Source of the DNA: Actinomycetota bacterium
GTDB taxonomy: Bacteria; Actinomycetota; Thermoleophilia; Gaiellales; Gaiellaceae
Length of the DNA stretch: 41,265 nucleotides
Direction: 5' to 3'
Assembly: GCA_005883995.1 (NCBI GenBank)
Contig: VAXB01000019.1
Coordinates: 1-41,265 of the forward strand
Shown here one piece after another: positions 1-8,817 of this stretch; the first letter of the stretch is position 1, and each line of letters starts with the position of its first letter. The notes below the pieces were generated by a model. It was not told where the DNA came from, ran no database searches, and was given only the letters and a program-made list of their open reading frames with translations. The translations under genes were made by a program, and so were the position numbers.

Positions 1-1
1 G

Positions 2-1036
2 GGACGGATCGCCGCCGCGGACAGGCTGCGTGCGGAACCCGCCGGCATCGACGTCCGCGTTCGCAGCGTGCAGGTGCACGACGAACCGGTCGACGCAGCC
101 GTCGCCGGTCAGCGGGTGGCGTTGTCGCTGCCGGGGATCGACCGCGACGAGCTCCGACGAGGTGACGCGCTGATCGAGCCGGGGTCGTATGCACCGAGTT
201 ACCGGCTCGACGTCGAGCTTCGCGAGCTGGCGCCGATTCCGGAGCGCGCGCTCGTCCACCACGGCACGTCCGCAACGCTCGCGCGTGTGGTGCGCAACGG
301 CAGGTTCGCGCAGTTGCGGCTCGCCGCCCCCGCCATCGCTGCGCGCGGCGACCGTGTCGTTCTCCGCGCAGGAACGACGCTCGGCGGGGGAACCGTGATC
401 GACGCGTCACCACCCCGGCACGCCAATGCGGACCGGTTCGAACGGGCGGAGCGGGGCGAGCAGGTCGTCCACGGTCCCGTGCGCGCCGCCGACGGCGACT
501 GGGTTTTCTCCGACGAATGGCTCGACGAGCTCCGCGACAGGTTGCTCGCCGCGATCGACAACGCCGATCCGCTCGACCCGGGGATCCCAGCGCCAGCCGA
601 CCCTTGGGCCGCTGTGGTGATCCCACGCCTCGGCCTCGAACGACGCGGATCGAAGCTCTATCGGCCGGGGACGGCACCCACGCTCGGGGAGCGCGAGCGC
701 GACGCCGAGGCACTCGAAGCGCAGCTGGGAGCCGAGCCGGTCAAGGTGCCGGACCCCTCGCTCGCGCGCGTCCTCGAGGACCAGGGCCGACTCGTTCGCG
801 TCGGCGACGGCTACGCCGTTTCTCCGGCGGCATACGAAGACGCACGCCGGACGTTGCTCGCCGAGCTCGAGCAGCACGGCCGGATCACGCTCGCCCGCTA
901 CCGCGACCTGCTGGCCTCGTCGAGGAAGACGGCGCAGATGCTGCTGGAGCGCTTCGACGCAGACGGGCTGACGCGCAGAATCGGAGACGAGCGCGTCGCG
1001 CGACGCAGCGCTTTAGGATCGACGCGTGGCCGATGA
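2..1036 (+). CDS. selB: Selenocysteine-specific elongation factor SelB, C-terminal part (partial)
   Basis: SelB is the EF-Tu-like GTPase that brings Sec-tRNA(Sec) to UGA codons at a SECIS hairpin. The GTPase domain lies left of the window; the reading frame is open from base 2, so the ORF-track start at 68 (an internal GTG) is not the true start. The visible part begins in the beta-barrel domains (VQVHDEPVDAAVAGQRVALS is a typical domain II segment) and continues through domain III. It ends in the winged-helix repeats of domain IV, seen in GRITLARYRDLLASSRKTAQ and a basic C-terminus that would bind the SECIS RNA. tRNA-Sec is encoded 7.8 kb downstream, which supports the call. selA and selD are expected upstream but not visible. 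The stop overlaps the next gene by 11 bp. I am confident of the family. Confidence 0.93.
   Translation, partial: GRIAAADRLRAEPAGIDVRVRSVQVHDEPVDAAVAGQRVALSLPGIDRDELRRGDALIEPGSYAPSYRLDVELRELAPIPERALVHHGTSATLARVVRNGRFAQLRLAAPAIAARGDRVVLRAGTTLGGGTVIDASPPRHANADRFERAERGEQVVHGPVRAADGDWVFSDEWLDELRDRLLAAIDNADPLDPGIPAPADPWAAVVIPRLGLERRGSKLYRPGTAPTLGERERDAEALEAQLGAEPVKVPDPSLARVLEDQGRLVRVGDGYAVSPAAYEDARRTLLAELEQHGRITLARYRDLLASSRKTAQMLLERFDADGLTRRIGDERVARRSALGSTRGR
1014..1019 (+). promoter_or_regulatory. -10 element (TAGGAT) for a leaderless transcript of the NTF2-like gene
   Basis: TAGGAT fits the TANNNT -10 pattern and ends exactly 6 nt before the GTG at 1026, so transcription would begin at the start codon. 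It lies inside the 3' end of selB. No clear -35 is visible. The same spacing recurs at several other genes in this window. Confidence 0.45.
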
Positions 1037-1430
1037 TGCCGCGACGCTCCGCGAGCTGATCGAGCGCTACAACGACGCCTGGAATCGACAGGACGTCGAC
1101 GCGATCGTCGCGCTACATGCTCCCGACTTCGTGTTCCACAACTGGACCGCGAACGAACGGGTCGAGGGCGCAGCGGCGCGCGACCACATTGCCGGCATCT
1201 TCGCCAACACGCCCTCGCTTCGGTTCACCGGCCGCCGCCTCTATGCACGAGAGGGGCTCGTCGTCAGCGAGTGGACGGCGACCGCGGAGCGTGACGGCAC
1301 GATCAGCGAGTGGGACGGCGTGGACATCTTCCCGATCGAGAACGGACTGATCAAGCGAAAGGACGTCTATTCGTCGTCGCACGCGGCCCGAACGGGGGAT
1401 CGCGCGGCCGGCGCCGCCGGACGAAGCTAA
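1026..1430 (+). CDS. NTF2-like / SnoaL-like family protein
   Basis: A 134-aa protein with the NTF2-like (SnoaL/DUF4440) cone fold signature: an N-terminal helix LRELIERYNDAWNRQDVDAI, then HAPDFVFHNW and a run of beta strands ending with a DGVDIFPIENGLIKRKDVY segment. Such proteins may be small hydrolases or isomerases or bind small ligands; the substrate cannot be told from sequence. The start is GTG, overlapping the end of selB by 11 bp, but a -10 element just upstream suggests its own leaderless promoter. The last 15 residues are Ala/Arg-rich and probably disordered. No functional link to selB is evident. Confidence 0.8.
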   Translation: MADDAATLRELIERYNDAWNRQDVDAIVALHAPDFVFHNWTANERVEGAAARDHIAGIFANTPSLRFTGRRLYAREGLVVSEWTATAERDGTISEWDGVDIFPIENGLIKRKDVYSSSHAARTGDRAAGAAGRS

Positions 1431-1475
1431 GGACTGCGGTAGTTGTCCTCAATCTGCGGAAAGGCGGCACAACCA

Positions 1476-1553
1476 ATGTCTGCGGCTACGCTCAAGCGAA
1501 AGCTTCGCGGCTTCCCCGTTGCGAACCTCTCGGTCAAGCTGACCGGGAATTAG
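1476..1553 (+). CDS. Possible 25-aa small ORF
   Basis: ATG at 1476 opens a 25-codon frame (MSAATLKRKLRGFPVANLSV...) ending in TAG at 1551-1553. A purine-rich GGAAAGG lies 11 nt upstream, usable as a ribosome-binding site. About four fifths of third positions are G or C, as in neighbouring genes. The predicted peptide is basic with no membrane segment. It sits alone in the 200-bp gap before a terminator-like hairpin. There is no recognised family; it may be chance. Confidence 0.25.
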   Translation: MSAATLKRKLRGFPVANLSVKLTGN

Positions 1554-1565
1554 TCGGGTCCCGTT

Positions 1566-1593
1566 CGGTCCGGCCGGTCAGCCGGCCGGACCG
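1566..1593. terminator. Strong hairpin between convergent genes (bidirectional terminator candidate)
   Basis: CGGTCCGGCCGG and CCGGCCGGACCG form a perfect 12-bp GC-only stem around a TCAG loop. It stands between the + strand NTF2-like gene (and small ORF) and the stop of the - strand amidase. No T-tract follows on either side, so it would be a non-canonical intrinsic terminator, common in high-GC actinobacteria. Confidence 0.5.
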
Positions 1594-1630
1594 GGAACCG
1601 CCCCTCCCCTCCCGCCACGCAACCCCGTGC

Positions 1631-2785
1631 TCACGGATTTGCGACGACGACCGAAATCGTCTTCGTCGCCGCCGGCTTGCCCGTCGGCCCGATCGCGCGC
1701 ACCGACAGCACATGCGGCCCATTCGTTTCCTGGGTCGTGTCCCACGTGCCGGTCGCGCCGCCGAAGACGTATGGCGGCGCAGCTTGGACGTCACGAACGA
1801 CGCCGTCGAGGAGGAACTCGACCCTGATCGGGGTCCCGCGGACCGTCGCCTCCACGCGAACCTGCCCCGTCAACGTCTGGCCCGTCGTGACCGAGACGGC
1901 CCTGATCCCGATCGGCGGATTCGCGACCACGACGATCGTCGCGCTCGTCGCGTGGCTGCCGTCGCGCGCGAATGCACGCACGGTCAGGACGTGGGAACCG
2001 TTGGTCTCACGCGTCGTGTCCCACGATCCGCCTGCGTACGCATACGGCGCCGTGCGCTCGGTGTCGCGCAGCTTTCCGTCGACGAGGAAATCGATGTGGT
2101 CTACGTCCCCGCCCGTCGGAACGGCCGCCCACGGAACGGTGCCGCGGACGGTTCCCTCGAACGGCACGCCGTCCGTCGTCACGTCGAACGGAAGCGGCGG
2201 AGGTGTCGCGCCTCGTGCGTAGCTCCGGACGTACGCCATGTAGCGCTTCCAGTCCCAGAAGTGACCCGGGTCGGTGTGGTGCGACGAGCCGCCGAACAGG
2301 CCCGGATGGATCGGGTCGGGAACCTCGGAATGCCCGATCACGTGCCGGCGGTCGATCGGGAGGACGTAGTGACGCAGGAGTGACGCGACGAGCGCGGCCG
2401 AAGCGCGGTACTGCACATCCGTGAACGTCGTGTCGATCGCGGTGAACCCTTCGTGCTCGATCCCGATCGAGTGCAGGTTCACGTATGCGTTGCCGGCGTG
2501 CCACGCGGCGTGGGACAGCGGCACCATCTGCGCGATCGATCCGTCGCGGCCGACGACGTAATGCGCGGACACGCGTGCGCGCGGATTCTGGAACCAGGCG
2601 ACCGTCGAGGCGAACGTCGACTCCGTGGCGTGAAGGACGACGAGCCGGATCGCCGACGCCGATCGGACGGCGTGCGAATAGTTGCCGGGGCTCGCCGGGC
2701 GGAACGGGACGTGAAGCGCCGCGACGGCGGGCCCTGCCGGAACCGCGGCGAACGCGAGCGCGATGAGAAACGTCAGGCGGCGCAT
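1631..2785 (-). CDS. Secreted N-acetylmuramoyl-L-alanine amidase (amidase_2) with two Ig-like repeats
   Basis: The ATG at 2785 was chosen because it gives a clean signal peptide (MRRLTFLIALAFAAVPAGPAVA); the track start at 2830 would add 15 residues. Residues about 40-190 form an amidase_2/PGRP-type zinc amidase that cuts the MurNAc-L-Ala bond: LVVLHATES holds the first Zn histidine, HVIGHSEVPDP the middle region, and SHHTDPGHFWDW the distal His and Asp. The remaining residues hold two homologous repeats of about 90 aa, each with an F-L-x-D-G strand and a W-D-T-T-x-E-T-N-G-x-H-V-L motif, resembling bacterial Ig-like domains that could anchor the enzyme to the wall. It lies 49 bp after hyuB on the same strand, so it may be co-transcribed, though no functional link is evident. 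Confidence 0.85.
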   Translation of the reverse strand: MRRLTFLIALAFAAVPAGPAVAALHVPFRPASPGNYSHAVRSASAIRLVVLHATESTFASTVAWFQNPRARVSAHYVVGRDGSIAQMVPLSHAAWHAGNAYVNLHSIGIEHEGFTAIDTTFTDVQYRASAALVASLLRHYVLPIDRRHVIGHSEVPDPIHPGLFGGSSHHTDPGHFWDWKRYMAYVRSYARGATPPPLPFDVTTDGVPFEGTVRGTVPWAAVPTGGDVDHIDFLVDGKLRDTERTAPYAYAGGSWDTTRETNGSHVLTVRAFARDGSHATSATIVVVANPPIGIRAVSVTTGQTLTGQVRVEATVRGTPIRVEFLLDGVVRDVQAAPPYVFGGATGTWDTTQETNGPHVLSVRAIGPTGKPAATKTISVVVANP

Positions 2786-2834
2786 GACGGACGGCCCCGT
2801 CACGATCACGCGGTTGACCGCTCGTGTCAACCGC

Positions 2835-4307
2835 CTACGACGCCCCGTGCCCGCCGCCGCCGGGCGTCTCGATCGTGATCACGTCACCCGCCGCGAGCTC
2901 GGCCGTCACCTTCCCGGGGACGACCTGTCCGTTGTTCGCGTTGCGGCCGACCGTTCCCGCCGCTCCGCCCGCCGTCCCTGCCGGCGCTTGGCGCCGCCGC
3001 TCCGATATGAGCGACACGCGGCAAGGCGCGAGGACGCGGAGCTCGCGGACGACGCCGTCGCCGCCGCGGTGCGCGCCGTTTCCACCCGAGCCGCGGCGGA
3101 GCGCGTAGCGCTCGACGCGCAGCGGATACTGCAGCTCGAGCGCCTCGACCGGCGTCGACAGCGTGTTCGACATCGCGACGTGGACGCCGTCGGGCCCGTC
3201 GCCGTCCGGACACGCGCCCTGGCCGCCGCCGATCGTCTCGTAGTACGTGAACTGCTCGTTCCCGATCGTGACGTTGTTCATGGTCCCCTGCCCCTGGGCA
3301 GGCGTCGGGATCGCGCCCGAGAACGCGCGCATCACGACGTCGACGATCCGCGACGACGTCTCTACGTTTCCCGCGGCGACGGCGGCCGGCGATGTCGCGT
3401 TGACGAGGCATCCGAGCGGAGCGCGGACGTCGACGGGCGCGAACGCTCCGCCCGAGGCCGGCAGATCGGGATCGACGAGTGCGCGGACGACGAAGTAACA
3501 AGCCGACCGCGCAACCGCGAGCGGACAGTTGAGGTTGCCGGAATCCTGGGGCGCGGTGCCCGCGAAATCGACGGTGATCGACTCGCCTGCGATCGTGACG
3601 GCGGCTCGGAGCTCGAGGTCTCCGCTCTGCGCCTCGAGGACGTCGCACGCCTCGTACCGGCCGTCGGGGAGAGCGGCGATTCCTGCGCGGATGCGCCGCT
3701 CCGAGTACGCGTACAGCTCGTCCATCGCTTCGACGACGACGTCGCGGCCGCGTCGCCGGCAGATCTCGGCGACGCGCCTGTCGGCGAGATGGTGCGCTGC
3801 GAGCTGGGCGCGGAGATCGCCGCGCCGCTCGTCCGGATTGCGCATCTGCGCGATCAGCCGCGTGAGCACCATGTCGTCGAGACGTGTCGGCGGGATCACG
3901 ACCCCCTCCTCGTCGAGCGTGCGCGAGTCCGCCGGCATCGACCCGGGCTCGCGGCCGCCGACGTCGGCGTGATGCGCGCGCGTCACGGCGAAGCCGACGT
4001 CGGTGCGCGACACGAGCGTGATGTCCGGTAGATGCGTACCGCCGGTGTAGGGGTCGTTCACGATCCATACGTCGTCGCGAGCCGGCTCATGCCGCATCAC
4101 CGCGGCAACGGCATCGGGCATGGCGCCGAGATGCACCGGGATGTGCTCGGCCTGCGCGGTCATCCGCCCGCGTTCGTCGAACAGCGCCGTGGAGCAGTCA
4201 CGCCGCTCCTTGATGTTCGCGGAGAACGCCGATCGGACGAGCACGGCGCCCATCTCCTCGGCGACGGCGCGGAGGAGCGAGCCGAGAACTTGGCGCTGAA
4301 CGTTCAC
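2835..4307 (-). CDS. hyuB: Hydantoinase B / oxoprolinase family protein
   Basis: This is the B subunit of the HyuAB / 5-oxoprolinase / acetone carboxylase superfamily, which with HyuA does ATP-dependent opening of hydantoin- or oxoproline-like rings. Family hallmarks are visible: an N-terminal helix, then [49 protein letters not shown] and [20 protein letters not shown]. The C-terminal third has [17 protein letters not shown] and closes with the glycine-rich [11 protein letters not shown] typical of the family. GTG 4307 overlaps the hyuA stop as GTGA, a translational-coupling arrangement; GTG 4325 is an in-frame alternative. At about 490 aa it is slightly short but complete. Its partner hyuA is broken in this sequence, so the pair may be inactive if that break is real. 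Confidence 0.92.
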   Translation of the reverse strand: MNVQRQVLGSLLRAVAEEMGAVLVRSAFSANIKERRDCSTALFDERGRMTAQAEHIPVHLGAMPDAVAAVMRHEPARDDVWIVNDPYTGGTHLPDITLVSRTDVGFAVTRAHHADVGGREPGSMPADSRTLDEEGVVIPPTRLDDMVLTRLIAQMRNPDERRGDLRAQLAAHHLADRRVAEICRRRGRDVVVEAMDELYAYSERRIRAGIAALPDGRYEACDVLEAQSGDLELRAAVTIAGESITVDFAGTAPQDSGNLNCPLAVARSACYFVVRALVDPDLPASGGAFAPVDVRAPLGCLVNATSPAAVAAGNVETSSRIVDVVMRAFSGAIPTPAQGQGTMNNVTIGNEQFTYYETIGGGQGACPDGDGPDGVHVAMSNTLSTPVEALELQYPLRVERYALRRGSGGNGAHRGGDGVVRELRVLAPCRVSLISERRRQAPAGTAGGAAGTVGRNANNGQVVPGKVTAELAAGDVITIETPGGGGHGAS

Positions 4308-5277
4308 GTTCTCGTCACGATCCACGTGGCACCATCCCTAACCCCCACCCACCCGGGCGGAACCCACAGCGTCGAGCCGTCGAGCTCGACGCGCGCTGCG
4401 CCCGCGGCCGTCCGCGGCTCGTAGCGCGGGAGCACGACCTCAGGCGCGGGCCGCACTTCCGCCGTCCGCACCGAGACGAGCTCGATCTCGCGCTCCCGGT
4501 CGGCGAATCCGTACTGCTCCTCATGCGCGCGGTGGAACGCCGCGGCGAGGTCGTCCTGCAGCGGAAGCGTCAGCTCGAATGACTGCCCGCGGTAACGCAG
4601 GTCGGCCTCGCCTTCGCGCGGCAACTCCCCCGCGGCCCGCAGCGGGACGACGTACGAGCGGACGTGGTCGCGCCGCTCGTCCGAAGCGACAAGGCCGAGC
4701 GCCGACAGGACGCCCGCGGTCTCGGGGACGATCACCGTCCGCATTCCCAGCTCATCTGCAAGCTCACACGCGTGAAGGGGCCCGGCGCCGCCGAACGCGA
4801 CGAGCGCAAACTCTTCGGGGTCGTGACCGCGCTCGACCGAAACGACGCGCAGCGCGCGCAGCATCTCCGCGTTGACGACGTCGACGACGGCCGCGGGATC
4901 GATTCCATCGAGCGCCCGCTCGGCAGCCGCGACGTCGAGCGTCACGCCGTCGGCGAGCACCTCGGGCAACCGGCCGAGCAGGAGGTTCGCATCGGTGACG
5001 GTCGCGTCGGTACCGCCCCGGCCGTAGCAAGCCGGCCCGGGAACGGCGCCCGCGCTCCGGGGGCCGACGCGCAGTGCGCCGCCGCGGTCCCGCCAGACGA
5101 TCGACCCGCCGCCCGCGCCGACGGTGTGGATGTCGACCGTCGGAAGCCGGATGGGGAAGCCGCCGACCACCCGTTCGGTCGAGCGCTCGGCGCGGCCGTC
5201 TGCGATCAGGCAGACGTCCGTCGAGGTCCCGCCCATGTCGAATGCGACGGCGTCGGGAAAGCCGGCGCTGCTCGCGA

Positions 5278-5525
5278 GCAAGGGAGCCCGGACGGCGTTC
5301 GTCGGCAACGAGGGCTTCGAGCATCTGCTGCACCTCCGGCGGCAGACACGCGCGCACCTCTACCGCCTGTGCGCCCGGCACCCCGAGCCGCTCGTCCCGC
5401 TCGAGCGGTGCCACGGCGTCCGAGGCCGCATGGCGCCCGATGGGGAGCTCGCGCCGCTCGACCTCGCCACGCTTCCGGAGATCGACGCAGAGGCGATCGC
5501 CGTCTGCATGCTGCACGCCGACCGC
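5278..5525 (+). repeat. Inverted duplicate copy (248 bp) of hyuA 5' region
   Basis: Base-for-base reverse complement of 5823-6070, in the opposite orientation to the surrounding gene. On the + strand it reads KGARTAFVGNEGFEHLLHLR, the HyuA sequence that the native copy encodes on the - strand. Its left edge abuts the near-perfect palindrome GCTGCTCGCGAGCA (5267-5280), a likely template-switch site. Confidence 0.9.
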
Positions 5526-5822
5526 GCCGGCCGCCGGCCCCGAGACGAGGATCGTCGCGGGATGGGCAGCGGCCTCCTCCGGCGTCGCGACGCCTCCCGA
5601 CGAGCGCATCACGAGCGGTTCCGGCAGACCGGCGGCTGTCGATGCGGCGGTGAGCGAACGCAGGTAGCGGCCCGCTATCGGCGCGAGGTACGCATCGACA
5701 GCAGTCGTCGACGCGCGTTCGTACTCCCGGAACTCGGGCGCGAGCTCGTGCGACGCGACCACGTGCGCGTCGGGATAGCGCCGCCGCAGCTCCGCCGCAA
5801 CCACGCGCTCGTGCGCGTCGTG

Positions 5823-6070
5823 GCGGTCGGCGTGCAGCATGCAGACGGCGATCGCCTCTGCGTCGATCTCCGGAAGCGTGGCGAGGTCGAGCGGCGCGAG
5901 CTCCCCATCGGGCGCCATGCGGCCTCGGACGCCGTGGCACCGCTCGAGCGGGACGAGCGGCTCGGGGTGCCGGGCGCACAGGCGGTAGAGGTGCGCGCGT
6001 GTCTGCCGCCGGAGGTGCAGCAGATGCTCGAAGCCCTCGTTGCCGACGAACGCCGTCCGGGCTCCCTTGC
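5823..6070 (-). repeat. Native hyuA segment that was copied (partner of the 5278-5525 inverted repeat)
   Basis: In-frame part of hyuA encoding from about ERKGARTAF to CMLHADR. It is identical over 248 bp to the reverse complement of 5278-5525; the spacer between the copies is 297 bp. Zero divergence implies a very recent event or an artefact. Confidence 0.9.
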
Positions 6071-6286
6071 GCTCGAGCAGCGCGTTCGTCGCGACGGTCG
6101 TCCCGTGCGCGAAGCGGTCGACGTCTCGTGCGCCGACGGCGCGCCCAGCAGCGACGACCGATTCTTCTTGGCGCGGCGCCGTCAGCACCTTCGCCGTGGT
6201 CACCGTGCCGTCGGCGAACAGCACGGCATCCGTGAACGTGCCGCCGACGTCGACGCCGAGGATCCTCATTCGGGAAGACTGACACC

Positions 6287-6946
6287 ATGACGATCCGCGG
6301 ACTCCTGTTCGACTTCGACGGGCTGCTCGTCGACACCGAGACGCCGTCGCGCGCCGCGTACGAGCATCTCTACCGCCGGCACGGCCACGAGCTGCCGCTC
6401 GACCGCTGGGCGACGCTCGTCGGGACGATCGGTGCGGAATTTGATCCGTACGTCCATCTCGAGGAGCTCGTTGGGACGCCGCTCGACCGCGAGGAGCTCG
6501 ACGAGTGGCGGCGTGCACGCGAATACGAGCTCGTCGATCTCGAGCAGCTTCGACCCGGCGTCGAGGCGCTGCTCGCCGAAGCCCGCGAGCGCGACCTTCG
6601 AACCGCAATCGTGAGCTCGAGCGACAATTGGTGGATCGAACGGCACCTCGGCCGCCTCGGCCGCAATACCGGCTGGGATGCGATCGTCGCCGCGAACGGC
6701 GACGTCGGCCGCGCGAAGCCGGCCCCAACGCTCTACCTGGACGCGCTTCGCCTGCTCGGGCTTTCGGCGTCGGAAGCGATCGCGTTCGAGGACTCGCCGA
6801 ACGGCGTCCGCGCAGCGAAAGCCGCGGGCCTCTACTGCGTCGCGGTTCCGAACCCGATCACGGAGACGCTCGCGCTCGACGAAGCCGACGTCGTCGTCGA
6901 ATCGCTCGAGGACGTGTCGCTCGCGGCGCTCGAAGCGGCGCGTTGA
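6287..6946 (+). CDS. HAD superfamily hydrolase (subfamily IA, beta-phosphoglucomutase-like)
   Basis: A 219-aa complete HAD phosphatase. Motif I is LLFDFDGLLVDTE with the nucleophile Asp and the general acid Asp at residues 10 and 12. Motif II is AIVSSSD, motif III the Lys of GRAKPAPTLYLDAL, and motif IV EDSPNGVRAAKAAG. The helical cap inserted after motif I (about residues 16-80) is of C1 type, as in beta-phosphoglucomutase and phosphoglycolate phosphatase. It probably hydrolyses a small phosphorylated metabolite in the cytoplasm, but the substrate is not predictable. It is divergent from hyuA with only 17 bp between the starts, and its stop overlaps the TTG of the glycosylase gene, so those two are likely co-translated. 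Confidence 0.88.
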   Translation: MTIRGLLFDFDGLLVDTETPSRAAYEHLYRRHGHELPLDRWATLVGTIGAEFDPYVHLEELVGTPLDREELDEWRRAREYELVDLEQLRPGVEALLAEARERDLRTAIVSSSDNWWIERHLGRLGRNTGWDAIVAANGDVGRAKPAPTLYLDALRLLGLSASEAIAFEDSPNGVRAAKAAGLYCVAVPNPITETLALDEADVVVESLEDVSLAALEAAR

Positions 6947-7854
6947 CCCTCGTCGCGGAGCTGCCGCTGCGCGGCGCGGGTGGCGAGCCCGTCGACTTCG
7001 CGCGCACGATTCTGTCCCACGGCGTCGCCGAGCTCCCGCCGAACCGCGTCGCACTCGAGAGCCGCTCGCTGGAGACGACGCTGCCGGTCGCGGGAGGCGC
7101 GCGGAGCGTCCGCGTGTCGGCGGCGGGAGCGATGTTGCGCGTCGAACTGATGCGCGGCCGCGTCGGCGCGCGCGCTGCACAGACGCTCGCGGCGACGACC
7201 GCGCACATGTTCCGCCTCGACGAGGACCTGTCGGCGTTCTACGCGCTCGCGCGGGACGACCGCGCGCTCGACTGGTGCGCCGGCGGCGCCGGTCGGATGC
7301 TGCGTGCCCCGACCGTCTTCGAAGACGTCGCGAAAACGATCTGCACAACCAATACGGCGTGGTCGGGAACGCGGAAGATGACGGCGGCGCTCGTCGACAA
7401 CCTCGGCGTCGCTGCCCCTGGCGGCCGCCGTGCTTTCCCCTCGCCGGAAGCGATGGCCGCGGCCGACGAGTCGTTCTACCGCGACATCGTTCGCGCGGGC
7501 TATCGCGGGCCGTACCTGAAGCAACTCGCCACGGCCGTCGCGGAAGGCACGCTCGACCTCGAGGAGCTCAACGACCCGGAGCTTCCCGACGACGAGGCCG
7601 CCGCACGGCTGCTCGCACTACCGGGCGTCGGACCGTACGCAGTGGCGCACGTGATGCTGACCTCGCTCGGCCGCTACTCCCGGCTCGTGCTCGATTCGTG
7701 GACGCGGCCGACGTACGGGAAGCTCGCCGGTGCGCGCGGGGCGCTGAAGGACGCGACGATCGAGCGCCGGTTCAGGCGCTACCGGGAGTACGCCGGCCTG
7801 GCCTTCTGGCTCTACCTGACGCGGAGCTGGGTGGACGAGGGGCTCCCCGTCTGA
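6943..7854 (+). CDS. HhH-GPD DNA glycosylase (AlkA / Ogg-like)
   Basis: The 303-aa frame is opened by a TTG overlapping the HAD stop (TTGA); the track start at 6505 lies inside the HAD gene and is rejected. The N-terminal 110 residues form a beta-rich domain as in AlkA and Ogg. A helix-hairpin-helix domain follows: FEDVAKTICTTNTAWSGTRKM, the hairpin LLALPGVGPYAVAHVML, and LVLDSWTR, whose Asp is the expected catalytic residue. There is no C-terminal FeS cysteine cluster, so it is not an EndoIII. It should excise alkylated or oxidised bases in base-excision repair; the exact lesion is unclear. Coupling with a HAD phosphatase recalls cleanup of damaged nucleotides, but that is inference. Confidence 0.85.
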   Translation: MTLVAELPLRGAGGEPVDFARTILSHGVAELPPNRVALESRSLETTLPVAGGARSVRVSAAGAMLRVELMRGRVGARAAQTLAATTAHMFRLDEDLSAFYALARDDRALDWCAGGAGRMLRAPTVFEDVAKTICTTNTAWSGTRKMTAALVDNLGVAAPGGRRAFPSPEAMAAADESFYRDIVRAGYRGPYLKQLATAVAEGTLDLEELNDPELPDDEAAARLLALPGVGPYAVAHVMLTSLGRYSRLVLDSWTRPTYGKLAGARGALKDATIERRFRRYREYAGLAFWLYLTRSWVDEGLPV

Positions 7855-7870
7855 GCGCGTCGGCGCGGGA

Positions 7871-8731
7871 TCAGCCGCCGCCGGTCGATACGTCGCGGTA
7901 GCGCGCGTCGACGAGGCAGAAGATCCCGTAACAGACGAGCCCGGCCGCGGTGAGCCCCAGCAGGAACGGCCCATAGCCGGCGTGCGCGAGCTTCTGCAGC
8001 GCACCGTCGAGCCCGATCGCATCCTTCGGCTTGTAGTCGATCGCGGCCTTGACGACGAAGATCCCGATCAGTCCGAAGACGACCCCGCGCGCGACGTGGC
8101 CGAGGAGGCCGGCGCGGCCGCCCCACTTCCGTGCGCCGCCGCTCATGTCGCCGACGCGCCACCGGTCCTCGAACTTCTTGCTCAGGCCGCGGTACAGGTT
8201 CCAGAGGCCGGCCGCGATGATCGCCGCGCCGGCAGCGCCGACGACCCATTTGCCGTCCGGCCAGGACAGGAGCGTCGCTGTCGTCTGATGCGCTTTCTGG
8301 TTCTGCGACTGGCCGCCCGTCGAGCCCGTGACGATCTTGATCGCCGAGAAGGTCAGGCCGCCGTAGATCAGCCCGCGGCCGATGTAGCCCGCGCGCTTGC
8401 CCCATTTCTTCGCGCCACCCGAACGCTCGACGGCCGCCTGGACGAAGCGCCACAACGCGTAGGCCGCGAAGCCGATCGCGAGCAGGATCAAGACGATCTT
8501 CCCGAACGAATGGTGGGCGAGCGCCTGCAACGCGCCCTGGCGGCTGGTCGCCGTGCCGCCGTCCCCGAGCGCCAGCTTGACAGCGAGCACGCCGACGATC
8601 CCGAACGAGATGCCCTTCGCGACGAGCCCCGTCCGCGCGAGCCCCGCATACCAACCGGTGCCCGCGTCGGCCTTCGCCCGCGCGCGCGTCGCTGCGAGCG
8701 CACCTGCGTCTCCGGACCGCCCAATCGCCAC
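7871..8731 (-). CDS. DUF1206 integral membrane protein
   Basis: About 286 aa with three tandem copies of a two-helix unit, each starting with a G-x-x-A-R-x-G-x-x-x-x-G-x-x-x-x-x-I-G pattern (LARTGLVAKGISFGIVGVLA, GYIGRGLIYGGLTFSAIKI, LGHVARGVVFGLIGIFVVKA). That is the DUF1206 family of six-helix membrane proteins of unknown function, common in actinobacteria. GTG 8731 is chosen because GGGAGG lies just upstream; the longer track ORF would run through the tRNA-Sec gene. It is transcribed divergently from selC and convergent with the glycosylase gene. Nothing in the sequence suggests a transported substrate. Confidence 0.88.
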   Translation of the reverse strand: MAIGRSGDAGALAATRARAKADAGTGWYAGLARTGLVAKGISFGIVGVLAVKLALGDGGTATSRQGALQALAHHSFGKIVLILLAIGFAAYALWRFVQAAVERSGGAKKWGKRAGYIGRGLIYGGLTFSAIKIVTGSTGGQSQNQKAHQTTATLLSWPDGKWVVGAAGAAIIAAGLWNLYRGLSKKFEDRWRVGDMSGGARKWGGRAGLLGHVARGVVFGLIGIFVVKAAIDYKPKDAIGLDGALQKLAHAGYGPFLLGLTAAGLVCYGIFCLVDARYRDVSTGGG

Positions 8732-8805
8732 AATCGCCTCCCGTCGGTTGTAGGCCTGCCGGGGTGACAACGGCCGAAGCGGCCAAGTCGTTGCGCGTGC
8801 GCGGG

Positions 8806-8811
8806 TAGATT
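8806..8811 (+). promoter_or_regulatory. -10 element (TAGATT) of selC
   Basis: TAGATT lies exactly 6 nt before the first base of tRNA-Sec, the same spacing as leaderless mRNAs in this window. This would place the transcription start at the mature 5' end of the tRNA. No convincing -35 element is seen. Confidence 0.45.
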
Positions 8812-8817
8812 CGCGGC

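Larger units (their letters stand above)
4304..6269 (-). pseudogene. hyuA: Hydantoinase A / oxoprolinase family gene, interrupted by an inverted self-duplication
   Basis: The gene starts at ATG 6269 with the ASKHA-type phosphate motif MRILGVDVGGTFTDAVLF. It reads normally for about 248 codons to HPATILVSGPAAGA (5526). The family would then continue with a stretch such as ALLASSAGFPDAVAFDMGGTSTDV. Instead, 248 bp (5278-5525) of reverse-complemented hyuA are inserted, after which the normal C-terminal part resumes (5277-4304, roughly 324 codons). The insert length is not a multiple of three and a few expected bases at the junction are missing, so the frames do not rejoin. As written, translation would give 248 real residues followed by junk ending at 4764. 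This is either a real loss-of-function rearrangement or a chimeric assembly/amplification artefact. The intact protein would phosphorylate the amide carbonyl of its substrate. Confidence 0.85.

Noticed and set aside
2763-4031. Large + strand ORF over hyuB
   Set aside because: Arg/Asp/Val-rich with no family motif; it is the antisense frame of hyuB, which has strong homology on the - strand.
5124-6290. A 388-aa + strand ORF with convincing HyuA sequence in its middle
   Set aside because: The HyuA-like stretch comes only from the inverted duplicate at 5278-5525; the rest of the frame is the antisense of the native hyuA.
4764-6728. A 654-aa - strand ORF starting upstream of hyuA
   Set aside because: The first 153 residues are Arg/Ser-rich antisense to the HAD gene, and the end after 5526 is the inverted copy and out-of-frame sequence; only 6269-5526 is real hyuA.
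6505-7854. Upstream start for the glycosylase at 6505
   Set aside because: It would put 146 residues inside the HAD gene in another frame; TTG 6943 overlapping the HAD stop gives a full-length family product.
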